A DNA stretch of 47,463 nucleotides from Xanthobacteraceae bacterium (GTDB lineage Bacteria > Pseudomonadota > Alphaproteobacteria > Rhizobiales > Xanthobacteraceae): assembly GCA_022841625.1 (NCBI GenBank), contig JALHRD010000037.1:1-47463 (forward strand), written 5' to 3'. The translations under genes and the position numbers were made by a program. This document shows, piece by piece, positions 25,900 to 34,783 of this stretch (positions are counted from its first letter, which is position 1; each line of letters opens with the position of its first letter). A model generated the notes under the pieces. It was not told the DNA's origin and made no database searches. It saw only the letters and a list, made by a program, of their open reading frames with translations.

Positions 25900-25918
25900 T
25901 GTACCATTGGGTGGTACA
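25900..25918 (+). promoter_or_regulatory. Palindromic operator of higBA
   Basis: TGTACCA and TGGTACA form a perfect 7-bp inverted repeat around TTGGG, 26 bases before the higB start codon. HigA-type antitoxins repress their own promoter by binding such palindromes. No other palindrome of this quality lies in the gap. Confidence 0.65.
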
Positions 25919-25944
25919 ATAGTTCATCTGGCACGGATGCTGGT

Positions 25945-26241
25945 ATGATCGCCTCGTTTCGCGATACCTGGCTGCGGGATTTCTTCCTGGAGGATGTTCG
26001 TTCCAAGAGGATTCCCGCCGATTTGGAGACCAGACTGTTCAGAAAGCTGCAAATGCTGGACGACGCCACCGCCGACGCCGATCTTCGCGTGCCGCCCAGC
26101 AACCACTTTGAGAAGCTCAAGGGTGCGCTTGCCAATTGGCATTCGATCCGTGTGAACCAACAATGGCGGCTGATTTTTCGATGGAACAACGGCACCGGAA
26201 AGGCCGACGACGTATACCTCGACAACCACCGTTATCGATGA
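25945..26241 (+). CDS. higB: HigB-type toxin (RelE superfamily)
   Basis: A 98-residue protein with the HigB pattern: MIASFRDTWLRDFF, ADLETRLFRKLQMLDDA, RVPPSNHFEKLKGALANWHSIRVNQQWRLIFRW and the ending DVYLDNHRY. HigB cleaves mRNA on the translating ribosome; the basic residues in the RVNQQWRLIFRW strand and the C-terminal H-R-Y fit that. The toxin comes first, as usual for higBA, and overlaps higA by four bases (ATGA). Confidence 0.92.
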   Translation: MIASFRDTWLRDFFLEDVRSKRIPADLETRLFRKLQMLDDATADADLRVPPSNHFEKLKGALANWHSIRVNQQWRLIFRWNNGTGKADDVYLDNHRYR

Positions 26242-26561
26242 GGCGCACGATGCGCATGACCAAGCGTAAGCCGGCAGGCATTGGTGAAATCCTGGTTGAG
26301 GAGTTCTTGCAGCCGCTCCGACTGACCCAAGGCGACCTTGCGAATGCCATGGGTGTCCCGCGCAAGCATGTCAACGAACTCTGCAACGACCGCCGCGCGA
26401 TAACCGCGGACACCGCGCTGATGCTGGCGCGCGCGTTCGGTAACAGCGCCGACTTCTGGCTGAACTTGCAGCGCCGGATTGACCTATGGGAGGCGCTGCA
26501 CTCACCGGAGCGCCGCCGCCGCATCCGACGGGCCAAGCCCGTGCGCCCGGTTGCGGCGTAG
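26238..26561 (+). CDS. higA: HigA-type antitoxin
   Basis: A 107-residue antitoxin. GIGEILVEEFLQPLRLTQGDLANAMGVPRKHVNELCNDRRAITADTALMLARAFGNSADFWLNLQ is the XRE-like helix-turn-helix of HigA. It neutralises HigB and probably binds the palindrome upstream of the operon. The start is chosen for the ATGA overlap with higB; MRMTKRKPAG, five codons in, is a possible alternative. It converges with the DUF1501 gene with a one-base gap. Confidence 0.92.
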   Translation: MRRTMRMTKRKPAGIGEILVEEFLQPLRLTQGDLANAMGVPRKHVNELCNDRRAITADTALMLARAFGNSADFWLNLQRRIDLWEALHSPERRRRIRRAKPVRPVAA

Positions 26562-26562
26562 C

Positions 26563-27798
26563 CTACCCCACCAACCCCGCCATCGGCTTCACCGCGGCGC
26601 TATCGGGGAACACCCGCTCCGCCAAGGCCTGCTCATCGACCCGCACATGATCGTGCAACAAGCCCTTGAGCACCGCGCGCAGATCGGCGGTCGGCTTGAG
26701 GTCGCGCTTGTCATGCAGGTCGGCGTCGCGCAGGCCCGGCCAATCGGCGATCACCCGGCCGCCCTTGAGCGCGCCGCCGGCGAGGATCGCGACCGTGCCG
26801 GTGCCGTGATCGGTGCCTTCGGTGCCGTTGATGCGGGCGGTGCGGCCGAATTCGGTGACAATCGCCACCATGGTTTCGCGCCAGGCCGCGGCCATATTGG
26901 TTTCGATCGCCGCGATCGCGCCGTCGAGCGCGCCCAATAGCGCCGCCAGCCGTCCGTCGAGCGCGCCGTCATTGGCGTGGGTATCCCAGCCGTCGAACGC
27001 CAGCGCGCCGATCCGCGGGCCGTCGGGCCGCGCCAGAAAGCGCGCCGCGGCGGCGGCCGACTGCTCGAAATAGGCGCGCACTTGCGCGACCGCGCCGCGC
27101 GGCTGCGCATTCGCCGCGCCCGGCGTGCCACCGGCGCCGGCAATCGCGGCGAGCCCCATGCGTTCCTCCAGCACGCGCGCCAAAGCCGGATCGGTGTGGC
27201 GATAGAGATCGAGCAGGCGCATGACGGTGTCGTCGCCGGCCGATGGCAGCCGCGGCGGCGTCCAGGCCAGCACCGGCGCGGCGCCACGCACCACCAAGGG
27301 CGCAATCGGCCCGACCGCGAAGGCATTGCGCGCGCGCGGATTGGCGCGGCCGGCGGGCGCCAAAGTCGCCAGCGCGCGGTTGAGCCAGCCGCTCGACACC
27401 GCGCCCGGACGGGTCAGGCCGCTTTCGAGCACATCCTGGCCGTCGAAATGCGAGCGCTCGCGATACGGCGTCGCCACCGCATGCACGATGGTGGCCGCGC
27501 CGGCATGATAGAGGCGATGCAGATTTGGCATCGCGGGGTTGAGCGCGAACATGGCGTCGAGCGGCAGCGCCGGCGTTTGGCCGGCGAGACTCAGCGCCTT
27601 GTCGCCGCGCAACGGCGTCCAGTTCGGATCGCCGACCGGCGCGACCGTCGCCAAGCCGTCGAGCGCGCCGCGCAGCACGATGCAAAGCAATCGCGGATCG
27701 CGGCCTTCGGCCAGCGCGCGCTTGGGCAGATAGGCCCAGGCGAACAAGGCGCCGGAGGCCAGCAGAAGTTCGCGGCGGGTCGGGGCGTGGATCGTCAT
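26563..27798 (-). CDS. DUF1501 domain-containing exported protein
   Basis: A 411-residue protein with a Tat-type signal (TRRELLLASGALFAWAY). Family motifs include VLRGALDGLATVAPVGDPN, RSHFDGQDVLESG, ALAFDGWDTHANDG and IVTEFGRTARINGTEGTDHGTG, all in the DUF1501/sulfatase-like alkaline-phosphatase fold with metal-binding-type residues. It lies downstream of a DUF1800 gene, its usual partner. Their joint role is unknown. An ATG at 27864 is possible but lacks signal-peptide context. Confidence 0.9.
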   Translation of the reverse strand: MTIHAPTRRELLLASGALFAWAYLPKRALAEGRDPRLLCIVLRGALDGLATVAPVGDPNWTPLRGDKALSLAGQTPALPLDAMFALNPAMPNLHRLYHAGAATIVHAVATPYRERSHFDGQDVLESGLTRPGAVSSGWLNRALATLAPAGRANPRARNAFAVGPIAPLVVRGAAPVLAWTPPRLPSAGDDTVMRLLDLYRHTDPALARVLEERMGLAAIAGAGGTPGAANAQPRGAVAQVRAYFEQSAAAAARFLARPDGPRIGALAFDGWDTHANDGALDGRLAALLGALDGAIAAIETNMAAAWRETMVAIVTEFGRTARINGTEGTDHGTGTVAILAGGALKGGRVIADWPGLRDADLHDKRDLKPTADLRAVLKGLLHDHVRVDEQALAERVFPDSAAVKPMAGLVG

Positions 27799-27941
27799 CG
27801 GCTGTCTCTCGTGTTTGAACCCGGCGCGCGCGGAGCTTGCGGCCATGCCTCGAGACGCGCCCACACAGCCAAGTTTATGCAGGCTGCGCTTGCTATGAGG
27901 CGCTCCTCAGCATGAGGTCCAGAAAAATGCACCATGGCGCG

Positions 27942-29363
27942 TCATCTCCGCTGAAATTCGGGCGACATCAGCAACAACACCAGCGCCTGCGAACGGCTTT
28001 CGGCGCGCGCAATGGCGCGGCGCGTGTCGTCGGTGGCGAGCGGCGCGATGGTCTGTTCGAACACCGCCTTCGGATCGGCGTCGGCATTGCGGCGCGCGAT
28101 CTGGTTGGCGATATCGAGCCGCTGCGACAAACCGTCGAGCCAGGTCGCATTGTCGTCGGCGAAACCATTGGGCGCCGGCGGCCGCCACAGCGGTTCGCCG
28201 AGCAGATTGAGCGCCTGGACCGTCGGGCGAACGTCGGACGGTTTGGCGCCGACGGCGCGCAGCGCGCCGACCAGCCACTCGCCCGGACGCTTGATCCGCT
28301 GCCGTGGCGCCTGCCATGCCTCGTCCGACCCGATCAGCGCCTTGGCCAGCGCCTTGAGATCGCCGCCGGTGTCGAGAAATTGCTTGCTCAACAGCGCGAC
28401 CAGCGCCGGCGCGGGCTCCTCGGCAATGAAGTGGCGCGCAAATTTGCGCGCGATATGGGCGGCGGTCGCCGGGTGGCCCGCCAGCGTGGCGAGGACGCGG
28501 CGGCCCTGCTCGACCCCGTCATCGCCATAGCGCTGGCCGATCACCATGCGCGCGCCGGGCTCATGCATGCGCGGATTAAACACAAACGCGCCGCCGCGTT
28601 CGGCGTCCTGCCGCGGCGGCACAAACGTCCAGCCGGTGATGATCTTGGCGAAATTGGTGACGTCATCCTGCGAATAGACGCTGCGCACGCCAAGCGTATG
28701 CAGTTCGAGGATTTCGCGCGCCAGATTCTCATTGAGACCACGCCGCTGCCGTTGGCCGGCGGGAGAATTCGGGCCAATCGAGCGCGCATTGTCGAGATAG
28801 ATCAGCATCGCCGGATGGCTCTCGACCGCGAGCAGCATGTCGCCAAACCGGCCCAGCACATGGGCGCGGATCGCTTCGCGCTCGAACGCGCCGGCGATCG
28901 GCCGCACCAGCGCCTTGTCGGCGGACACGCAAAAATGGTTCGACCAGAACCAGACCAGCCGCTCGACCAAGCCGATGTCGGCGGCGAGCGCCGCATCGAG
29001 CCGCGCCTTGGCCTCGCTGAGGTAGATTTCCTGCGGCGCAATCGCCGCCACCGGGCGCGGCGATGCTTGCTGGTTGCCATCGGCGTTTTTGGGCTGCGCG
29101 TCTTTTGGCTGCGCGTTGTTTGTTTGCCCCTTGGCGTCGCGGCGGGCTTGCGTCTGCGCTTCCTGGAATGCCGCGGCGGCACGCGCCGCCGCCGGTCCGC
29201 TCATGAGATCGGCCGCCGCGATCCGTCCGGCGCCGTCGCGATCGAGTTCGGCGATCAACGCGCCGCGCGGATCGGCGGCGAGCGCGGCGACCGATCCGGC
29301 GCGCGGCCCCAATCCGAACCGGTGCAGCGCCAGCGCCGCCTGTGATTTGGAATCTAGTGCCAT
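27942..29363 (-). CDS. DUF1800 domain-containing protein
   Basis: A 473-residue protein beginning ALDSKSQAALALHRFGLGP, the typical DUF1800 opening. WFWSNHFCVS, RPIAGAFEREAIRAHVLGRF, NENLAREILELHTLGV, YSQDDVTNFAKIITGWTF and HIARKFARHFI are family motifs; the histidines and acidic residues suggest metal or substrate binding. Residues ~70-105 are a low-complexity Gln/Ala/Lys linker (around QPKDAQPKNADGNQQ). It pairs with the DUF1501 gene 143 bases downstream, a conserved pairing of unknown role. Confidence 0.9.
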   Translation of the reverse strand: MALDSKSQAALALHRFGLGPRAGSVAALAADPRGALIAELDRDGAGRIAAADLMSGPAAARAAAAFQEAQTQARRDAKGQTNNAQPKDAQPKNADGNQQASPRPVAAIAPQEIYLSEAKARLDAALAADIGLVERLVWFWSNHFCVSADKALVRPIAGAFEREAIRAHVLGRFGDMLLAVESHPAMLIYLDNARSIGPNSPAGQRQRRGLNENLAREILELHTLGVRSVYSQDDVTNFAKIITGWTFVPPRQDAERGGAFVFNPRMHEPGARMVIGQRYGDDGVEQGRRVLATLAGHPATAAHIARKFARHFIAEEPAPALVALLSKQFLDTGGDLKALAKALIGSDEAWQAPRQRIKRPGEWLVGALRAVGAKPSDVRPTVQALNLLGEPLWRPPAPNGFADDNATWLDGLSQRLDIANQIARRNADADPKAVFEQTIAPLATDDTRRAIARAESRSQALVLLLMSPEFQRR

Positions 29364-29751
29364 ATGTCACCGTCCGACGCCGTCCGATCGAACCTATCGC
29401 ACCCGCGTGTAGCTATATCATGAGTCGTGGCGACACTGCGGCGCCCGTGCTTGGCGTTGCGATTCTTTCCTGAACGGGCCGACAGATTCAACCGCCCGCG
29501 GATGCGCGCCGAACGACGGCACGGCAACACCGATTAACGCCGCTCTGCCGCGCGTTTGCGCGCGTTATCGGCATTGACCGCCCAGCCGCCGCAACGATAA
29601 TGACGGTCAATGCTGGGTTAACCCTGTGGGCTTTTGCCGCCCCGCATTCGAACCCGACCGCCGCGCGCAACGACAAAGTAATGCCGGCGCAGTTGCCGGC
29701 AGCCGACGGGATGGGCGTTGGACATTAACCTCCAAGAAGAAAGTACCCGCC
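29364..29751. other. Intergenic gap, no gene seen
   Basis: About 390 bases between divergent genes. It must hold the promoters for the DUF1800 gene and the repeat-protein gene, but I can point to no clear boxes. Short open frames have no family likeness. Confidence 0.5.
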
Positions 29752-32154
29752 ATGTCCGCCATCGGCTCCAACACCGCAACCTCCCGCTCGAATTCACAGC
29801 GACCGTTTCGCAAACGCCGCGCCGAACTTTTTGGCGCCACCGCGCTGTTGCTCGCGCTCATGGCAAGTCCAGGCGCGGCGCAGGGCCTACAACCCGGCGA
29901 GGCCTTTGCCACGCGCTTTTCCGGCATCACCCAAGGCCCCGATGGCGGCCCCTGGATCAATCCGCGGGGCACGGTCGGCAGTATTCTCGATCTGCGCGCG
30001 CCACTGCAACCGCCGCAAGGCCAGCATTGGATCAATGAGCCACAACGCGCGCCGATCACGGCTGCGCAAGTCGGCCAGGTGTTCGGCGTCGCCTTCGACG
30101 ACGCAACGCCTCCGAACATCTACGTCACCGCCACCGCGGCGTTCGGCCTGCATCGCACGTCGAACAATGCGCAATGGATGCCCGGCATGTTCGGCGAGGG
30201 CGGCCCCGGCGCGATCTACCGGCTCGACGCATCGAACGGCTACCAGCCGCGGCTGTTTGCCGTGATCGCGCTCAATGGGCGGCCGAACTCCGGCGCGGCG
30301 CTTGGTAATATTGCCTACGACCGCTGGAACCGGCAGTTCCTGGTTTCCGATCTGGAGACCGGCATGATCCACCGGATCGGCCTCGATGGCCGCGACCGCG
30401 GCAGCTACGACCATGGTGTGCAAGGCCGCACCCGCTTTGTCGACGCGCAGTCCGGCCAACCGCGAAGCCTGCCACCGATCCTGTTCAACCCGACCGCGCA
30501 AGCCCGCATCGCGAATTGCGAAAGCCGGTTCGACACCACGCCGGAATGCTGGAACGTCGCCGAATCCAATCGGCGCGTGTGGGGACTCGGCGTCTGGCGC
30601 GGTCCCAACGGCGAAACACGCCTGTATTATTCGGTGGCGAGCAGCCCCGACCTCGGCGGCGCCGACTGGAACAGCCTGCCGGAAGACGAGAAGCGCAATT
30701 CGCTGTGGTCGGCGCGGCTCGGTCCGGACGGATCGTTCGATCCGGACGGCGTGCGGCGCGAAGCCACTCTGCCGGATTTCTTCGCCAATCCGGCTGACAT
30801 TGCGCGCGCCGGCTACAGCCGACCGGTCAGCGACATCACCTTCCCGGCGTGTTCGGGCCGGCCGATCATGCTGGTCGCCGAACGCGGCGGTCTGCGCAAT
30901 CTCGGCCTCGGCCAAGAGAACGCCTTCGCCACGCCGCATGAAGCGCGCACCATCCGTTACGAACTCGACCAAGGCGGCACTTGGCGCGCCGTCGGCCGCT
31001 ACGACATCGGCATGTATGACCGCTCGCAGGAAGGCGCGCCGAACATCAACGCCAATTGCGCCGGTGGCGCTGCCTTCGGTCCCGGTTACACGCTCGACGG
31101 CCGCGCTGCGCCCGGTCAAGCCGACCAGTTTGTCTGGCTGTCGGGCGACCGGCTGTGCTCACCGGAAGGCCCATGCAATGTACCGGGCGGTCAAGCGCCG
31201 GTGCAACAAGTCGCCGCCCGCGGCGGCCCCGACAACATGCCGGCGGACGATTCGCAGGTGCATGGCTTGCATGGCCAGTCGGAGGACGCCTTCAACGCCG
31301 TGCAGCCCACGGGCCAACCAACACCGATCGGTCCCGATCTGGCCTACATGATCGACCTCGACCTCAATCTCGATCAAGCGGGCCGGCCGATCCCCGCGGA
31401 AGCGACGCGCAACGACGCGACCATGATCGGCGACATCAGTGTCTACCAGATCTGTCCGGTCGCAAGCGCCGCCTACTCCGTGGCCTATCCATTGATGGCG
31501 GTCGGGTTTGTCTATGACCACCATCACCGGTACTGGTCCGGCGGCCATTGGCGCTACCTCAGCCCGATCCACCGGCGGCACCTGAGCCCGATCCATCACC
31601 GGCACATGAGCCCGATCCATCAGCGGCAACTGAGCCCGGTCCACCGCCGGCAGATGAGCCCGACCCACCAGCGGCACCTGAGCCCAATCCATCAGCGGCA
31701 GTTGAGCCCAGTCCACCGCCGGCACATGAGCCCGACCCACAGCACGCAGATGAGTCCGGGTCACAGCCGCAGCCTGAGCCCGACGCATAAGCGTGGCATG
31801 AGCCCGACGCATCTCACCCATGTGAGCCAGCAGCACAGCACGGTGATGAGCAACAGCACGCCGGTACCCAACACCCATCTGCGCGCGCTGAGTATGAATC
31901 AGGTGCCGAAAAGCAACCTGACAACCCATCAGCGCGGCCTCAGCCCCGCACAACACAACCCCGCGATGAGCAATCGCAGGCCCACCGGTGGTGGTATGGG
32001 CGGCACCGGCGGAATGGGGATGGGCGGCGTGGGCACAGGTGGAATGGGCGGCATGGGCAATCCCAAGGCCCTGAACCAGCGGATCACGCCGATCCAACAA
32101 CAGCAGCGGATCGGACCGCAACAGTTCCGCGGCGGTCCCGGTTTCAACCGTTGA
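29752..32154 (+). CDS. Large exported protein with His-containing octapeptide repeats
   Basis: An 800-residue protein. A basic N-terminus and hydrophobic stretch (FGATALLLALMASPGAAQG) form a signal peptide ending near residue 44. Residues ~45-590 look like a propeller-type ectodomain, with regularly spaced strands such as QVFGVAFDDATPPNIYVT, GNIAYDRWNRQFLVSDLETG and VWGLGVWRGPNGETRLYYSV, plus several cysteines; I recognise no named family. Residues 603-698 are twelve contiguous octapeptides of form [LM]SP[IVT]Hx[RT]x, followed by a degenerate tail and a Gly/Met-rich stretch (about 744-771), ending FRGGPGFNR. AAGAAGAAAG precedes the chosen ATG. It is followed by a hairpin and a second exported protein gene. 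Function unknown; metal binding or cell-wall interaction through the tail is a guess. Confidence 0.8.
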   Translation: MSAIGSNTATSRSNSQRPFRKRRAELFGATALLLALMASPGAAQGLQPGEAFATRFSGITQGPDGGPWINPRGTVGSILDLRAPLQPPQGQHWINEPQRAPITAAQVGQVFGVAFDDATPPNIYVTATAAFGLHRTSNNAQWMPGMFGEGGPGAIYRLDASNGYQPRLFAVIALNGRPNSGAALGNIAYDRWNRQFLVSDLETGMIHRIGLDGRDRGSYDHGVQGRTRFVDAQSGQPRSLPPILFNPTAQARIANCESRFDTTPECWNVAESNRRVWGLGVWRGPNGETRLYYSVASSPDLGGADWNSLPEDEKRNSLWSARLGPDGSFDPDGVRREATLPDFFANPADIARAGYSRPVSDITFPACSGRPIMLVAERGGLRNLGLGQENAFATPHEARTIRYELDQGGTWRAVGRYDIGMYDRSQEGAPNINANCAGGAAFGPGYTLDGRAAPGQADQFVWLSGDRLCSPEGPCNVPGGQAPVQQVAARGGPDNMPADDSQVHGLHGQSEDAFNAVQPTGQPTPIGPDLAYMIDLDLNLDQAGRPIPAEATRNDATMIGDISVYQICPVASAAYSVAYPLMAVGFVYDHHHRYWSGGHWRYLSPIHRRHLSPIHHRHMSPIHQRQLSPVHRRQMSPTHQRHLSPIHQRQLSPVHRRHMSPTHSTQMSPGHSRSLSPTHKRGMSPTHLTHVSQQHSTVMSNSTPVPNTHLRALSMNQVPKSNLTTHQRGLSPAQHNPAMSNRRPTGGGMGGTGGMGMGGVGTGGMGGMGNPKALNQRITPIQQQQRIGPQQFRGGPGFNR
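31558..31845 (+). repeat. Twelve 24-bp units coding octapeptide repeats
   Basis: In-frame units of 24 bases: LSPIHRRH, LSPIHHRH, MSPIHQRQ, LSPVHRRQ, MSPTHQRH, LSPIHQRQ, LSPVHRRH, MSPTHSTQ, MSPGHSRS, LSPTHKRG, MSPTHLTH and the degenerate VSQQHSTV. Ser-Pro and the fifth-position His are invariant in the first eleven. Units are not identical at DNA level, so the repeat is under coding constraint, not recently expanded. Confidence 0.92.
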
Positions 32155-32169
32155 CGATCGCAGCCCCGG

Positions 32170-32197
32170 CCGGTTCCCTGCCCACGCAGGGAACCGG
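32170..32197 (+). terminator. Hairpin between the repeat protein and the next gene
   Basis: A perfect 12-bp stem (CCGGTTCCCTGC with its complement) and CCAC loop, 15 bases after the stop, followed by TTCTTCCC. It may end or attenuate transcription between the two genes. Confidence 0.65.
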
Positions 32198-32232
32198 TTC
32201 TTCCCAATTAGACGAACACCGGAGCACCGAAC

Positions 32233-33387
32233 ATGACACCACCGCTTCGTACCGCCGGGCGCATGGCGCGACGCTTGCTGGCTGGAACCGTGATCGCCAC
32301 CGCTTTGGTGATGTCCGCCGCCGCGACCGAAGCCAATCGGCCACGCCTTCACACCAATCAGCAGTTCGTGGAGGATCTCGCGCGCAACAACACACTCAAT
32401 ATCACCGATGCGGTGTCGGTATTTCAATTCGTGCTCAACAGCCTGCCCGACCGGGTCATGGTCTATCCGACGGAGAATTATTACTATTTCAAATTCAACT
32501 ATGGCGGGGTGAACTACTCCGGCAATATCCGGCTTGAGAACGAACGCCGCGACCAGGGCCAGCTGCATTTCGCATTTGCGCCGGAATTCGTCGAATGGCG
32601 CGAACATGACCAAGCGGTGTTCAAGATCCTCACCCAAGCCGACGGCGTCGCCGTCGAACGGCTCGGCGCATTGTCTTATCGCGTGACGCTGGGCGCCAAA
32701 TCGGTGGTGTTCGATCTCAACGATCTTTCGCAGGTCAGGCCGCCGCAGGGCACGATGAGTCGCGACGAGCGATTCATCGGGCCGATTTTCGATGAATCCG
32801 GCGTGCGTTTCCTCTTGGTCTATAATCAAAGGCTGCGGGCGTTCCACTATCTCCTGGACGAGACCGTGACGCCGAACGAGACGTTCATTCCGGCGCAGGC
32901 GACCGATCGCATCCTGATCGGCAAGCGCACCGGCTTTGCGTTCTACCGCGACCACAAGCTTAATCGCAAAATCCTGATCGGCGTGTTCGACGGCAATGCG
33001 CGGGTGAACAATTACTATGACGGCCCGTTCGACCAGTTGCCCGATAACTTCATCGATGGCGATTCGCTGCGCAACGCCATTCTCGACGTGGCGCCCTATC
33101 TGCGCGGCCGCATCGATCGCTATGGCAGTTCGTTCGACGGCGAGACCCGCTATATGATCGCGCCCTACACGCATTATACGGTGGAAGACGACTTGCTGAT
33201 GTTCCACCGCTGCGCCGAAAGCAGGGACGTGCCGGCGAGCCAATACCACCTGTGCTTTGTCTACGACGAAAACGATGACACGGCGCAGAACTCACCGCCG
33301 GCCGCGCCAGCGCCCAAGAGCGCGCCAAAAAGCGCACCCAAGAACACGCTTAAGAACGTGCCCAAACATGTAAACGTCAAGAAATAG
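32233..33387 (+). CDS. Exported protein of unknown function
   Basis: A 384-residue protein with signal peptide MTPPLRTAGRMARRLLAG and on to SAAATEA (cleavage near residue 33). The body has aromatic-rich strands (VYPTENYYYFKFNYGGVNYSG, HFAFAPEFVEWREHDQAV) and two cysteines near the end (FHRCAESRD, YHLCFVYDEND) that could pair. The C-terminal ~35 residues are Pro/Lys low-complexity (SAPKSAPKNTLKNVPK), a cell-wall-type tail. I recognise no family. It lies 78 bases after the octapeptide-repeat gene in the same direction, so the two may act together. GGAG lies eight bases before the ATG. Confidence 0.75.
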   Translation: MTPPLRTAGRMARRLLAGTVIATALVMSAAATEANRPRLHTNQQFVEDLARNNTLNITDAVSVFQFVLNSLPDRVMVYPTENYYYFKFNYGGVNYSGNIRLENERRDQGQLHFAFAPEFVEWREHDQAVFKILTQADGVAVERLGALSYRVTLGAKSVVFDLNDLSQVRPPQGTMSRDERFIGPIFDESGVRFLLVYNQRLRAFHYLLDETVTPNETFIPAQATDRILIGKRTGFAFYRDHKLNRKILIGVFDGNARVNNYYDGPFDQLPDNFIDGDSLRNAILDVAPYLRGRIDRYGSSFDGETRYMIAPYTHYTVEDDLLMFHRCAESRDVPASQYHLCFVYDENDDTAQNSPPAAPAPKSAPKSAPKNTLKNVPKHVNVKK

Positions 33388-33566
33388 CGCCCGATCGGCC
33401 CCGGCGGCCGCGCACGGCGCCGCCCGACACATTCCTCCCGATCCCCGGATTACAGGTCCCGAATCGGTGTTATTGTAGAATGCGTGCCGCCACCCGCGGT
33501 GCGCACGGATCGCCGGACGGCCGCCCATCGGCGCGCCGTCCGCGGCAGCAGGGAGGAGACTTAAGA

Positions 33567-34469
33567 ATGTCGATTATTCGTTTGGGGGCAACGGCCATTG
33601 CGTTGGGCACGCTCGGCCTGGCCGCAGCATATGCACCGGCCACCGCCCAGGACGCCAAGCGTCCGCAAATCCAGACCACCAAGGTCGAGGGCACCGACAA
33701 CGTCTACATCTTCCGCAACGGCAACCATCAGTCGATGTTTGTCGTGACCAAGCAAGGCGTGATCGCCACCGATCCGGTGGCCTATGGCCGCCCGACCGGC
33801 GGACAGGACTACATCAACGAAATCCGCAAGATCACGCAGGCGCCGATCCGCCACCTGGTCTATAGCCACCATCACCTCGACCACATCGCCGGCGGCCAGG
33901 CGTTCAAGGACGCCGGTGCGGTCATCACCGCGCATCGCAACGCCCGCAAGCGGCTGGCCGCGATCAAAGACCCGAACACGCCGATGCCCGATCGCGTGGT
34001 CGGCGACAAAGGCGCCATTTCGCTCGGCGGCACGACACTCGAACTGAGTTATCTCGGCCTCAACCACTCGGACTCGACGCTGGTGATGCGGCTGCCGAAG
34101 GAGAAGATTCTCTTCATCGTCGACACCATCCCGGTCGGCACCATCCCCGGCCGCGGCATGATCGACATGTACCCGATCGAGACCGAAACCTTCATGAAGC
34201 GCGTGCTGGCGATGGACTGGGAGCGGCTGATCCCCGGCCACCCCGGACAGCCGAACGACCGGCTCGGCACCAAGAAGGACGTCGAGGACCAGCTCAAGAT
34301 CCTGCAGGTCGCCTCGGCTGAGGGCAAGCGGCTCGGCCAGGCCGGCCGTTGCTGGGAGCCGGGCGAGAAGGAATTCAAGCTCGACGGCTACGAAAAGTGG
34401 CCGGGCTATGCCAACGGCCTGCCGTTCATTGCCCGCCGCTATTGCGGGCTGTGGGGCCGCGGCACCTGA
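33567..34469 (+). CDS. Exported MBL-fold metallo-hydrolase
   Basis: A 300-residue protein with a signal peptide to about residue 28 (ATAQ). The zinc-binding signature HHHLDH is at residues 101-106, followed by the later ligands in NHSDSTLV, FIVDTIPVG and LIPGHPGQP. It belongs to the broad metallo-beta-lactamase fold group with periplasmic quinoprotein-relay-like relatives; substrate cannot be told. GGGAGGAG before the ATG fixes the start. It is followed by a CWC cysteine-rich gene. Confidence 0.88.
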   Translation: MSIIRLGATAIALGTLGLAAAYAPATAQDAKRPQIQTTKVEGTDNVYIFRNGNHQSMFVVTKQGVIATDPVAYGRPTGGQDYINEIRKITQAPIRHLVYSHHHLDHIAGGQAFKDAGAVITAHRNARKRLAAIKDPNTPMPDRVVGDKGAISLGGTTLELSYLGLNHSDSTLVMRLPKEKILFIVDTIPVGTIPGRGMIDMYPIETETFMKRVLAMDWERLIPGHPGQPNDRLGTKKDVEDQLKILQVASAEGKRLGQAGRCWEPGEKEFKLDGYEKWPGYANGLPFIARRYCGLWGRGT

Positions 34470-34480
34470 CGCGATCGACG

Positions 34481-34684
34481 ATGGCGCCCACGCCATCCGA
34501 AACCGCCGCACCGCGCCGGCTTAGCTGCGCGCGGTGCGGCGCGCATTTTGAATGCAGCCTCGATGGCAATTGCTGGTGCGCCGCCGAGCCCTATCGGCTG
34601 CGGACGCCAAACCCAGCGATTGCAGATTGCCTGTGCCCGCCCTGCTTGCGCGCCAAGGCCGGCGCGGCGGGCCTGCACAGCTGA
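34481..34684 (+). CDS. Cysteine-rich CWC family protein
   Basis: A 67-residue protein with LSCARCGAHFECSLDGNCWCAAEP, the CWC pattern (CxxC, C, CWC), and a second CLCPPCLRAK knuckle, consistent with a small zinc-binding protein of unknown role. It starts 11 bases after the MBL hydrolase stop without a clear ribosome-binding site, so translation may be coupled. Confidence 0.75.
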   Translation: MAPTPSETAAPRRLSCARCGAHFECSLDGNCWCAAEPYRLRTPNPAIADCLCPPCLRAKAGAAGLHS

Positions 34685-34783
34685 GCCGGGCAGTTTTTTT
34701 CTCGCCCAGCTCCCGGACCCAGCACAACCACCCGACCGCGGGCCGGCCTCCCCATAACGTATCGGCCGTGCTATATTTTCAAC

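Larger units (their letters stand above)
25496..25944. other. Intergenic gap with repeat and higBA promoter
   Basis: About 450 bases. Apart from the 19-bp repeat (25706-25724) and the palindromic operator (25900-25918) I see no gene; short frames here lack family likeness. Confidence 0.55.

Noticed and set aside
27837-29345. Plus-strand frame opposite the DUF1800 gene
   Set aside because: Shadow; the minus-strand frame has all DUF1800 motifs.
31558-31845. Possible CRISPR array (regular 24-bp period)
   Set aside because: Units are contiguous with no spacers, vary at DNA level and are in frame within a long coding sequence.
31159-33249. Long open frame on the minus strand over the octapeptide-repeat gene
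   Set aside because: It arises from the GC-rich codon pattern and repeat of the plus-strand gene. It has no signal, no family likeness and no ribosome-binding site, while the plus-strand protein has a signal peptide and proper start.
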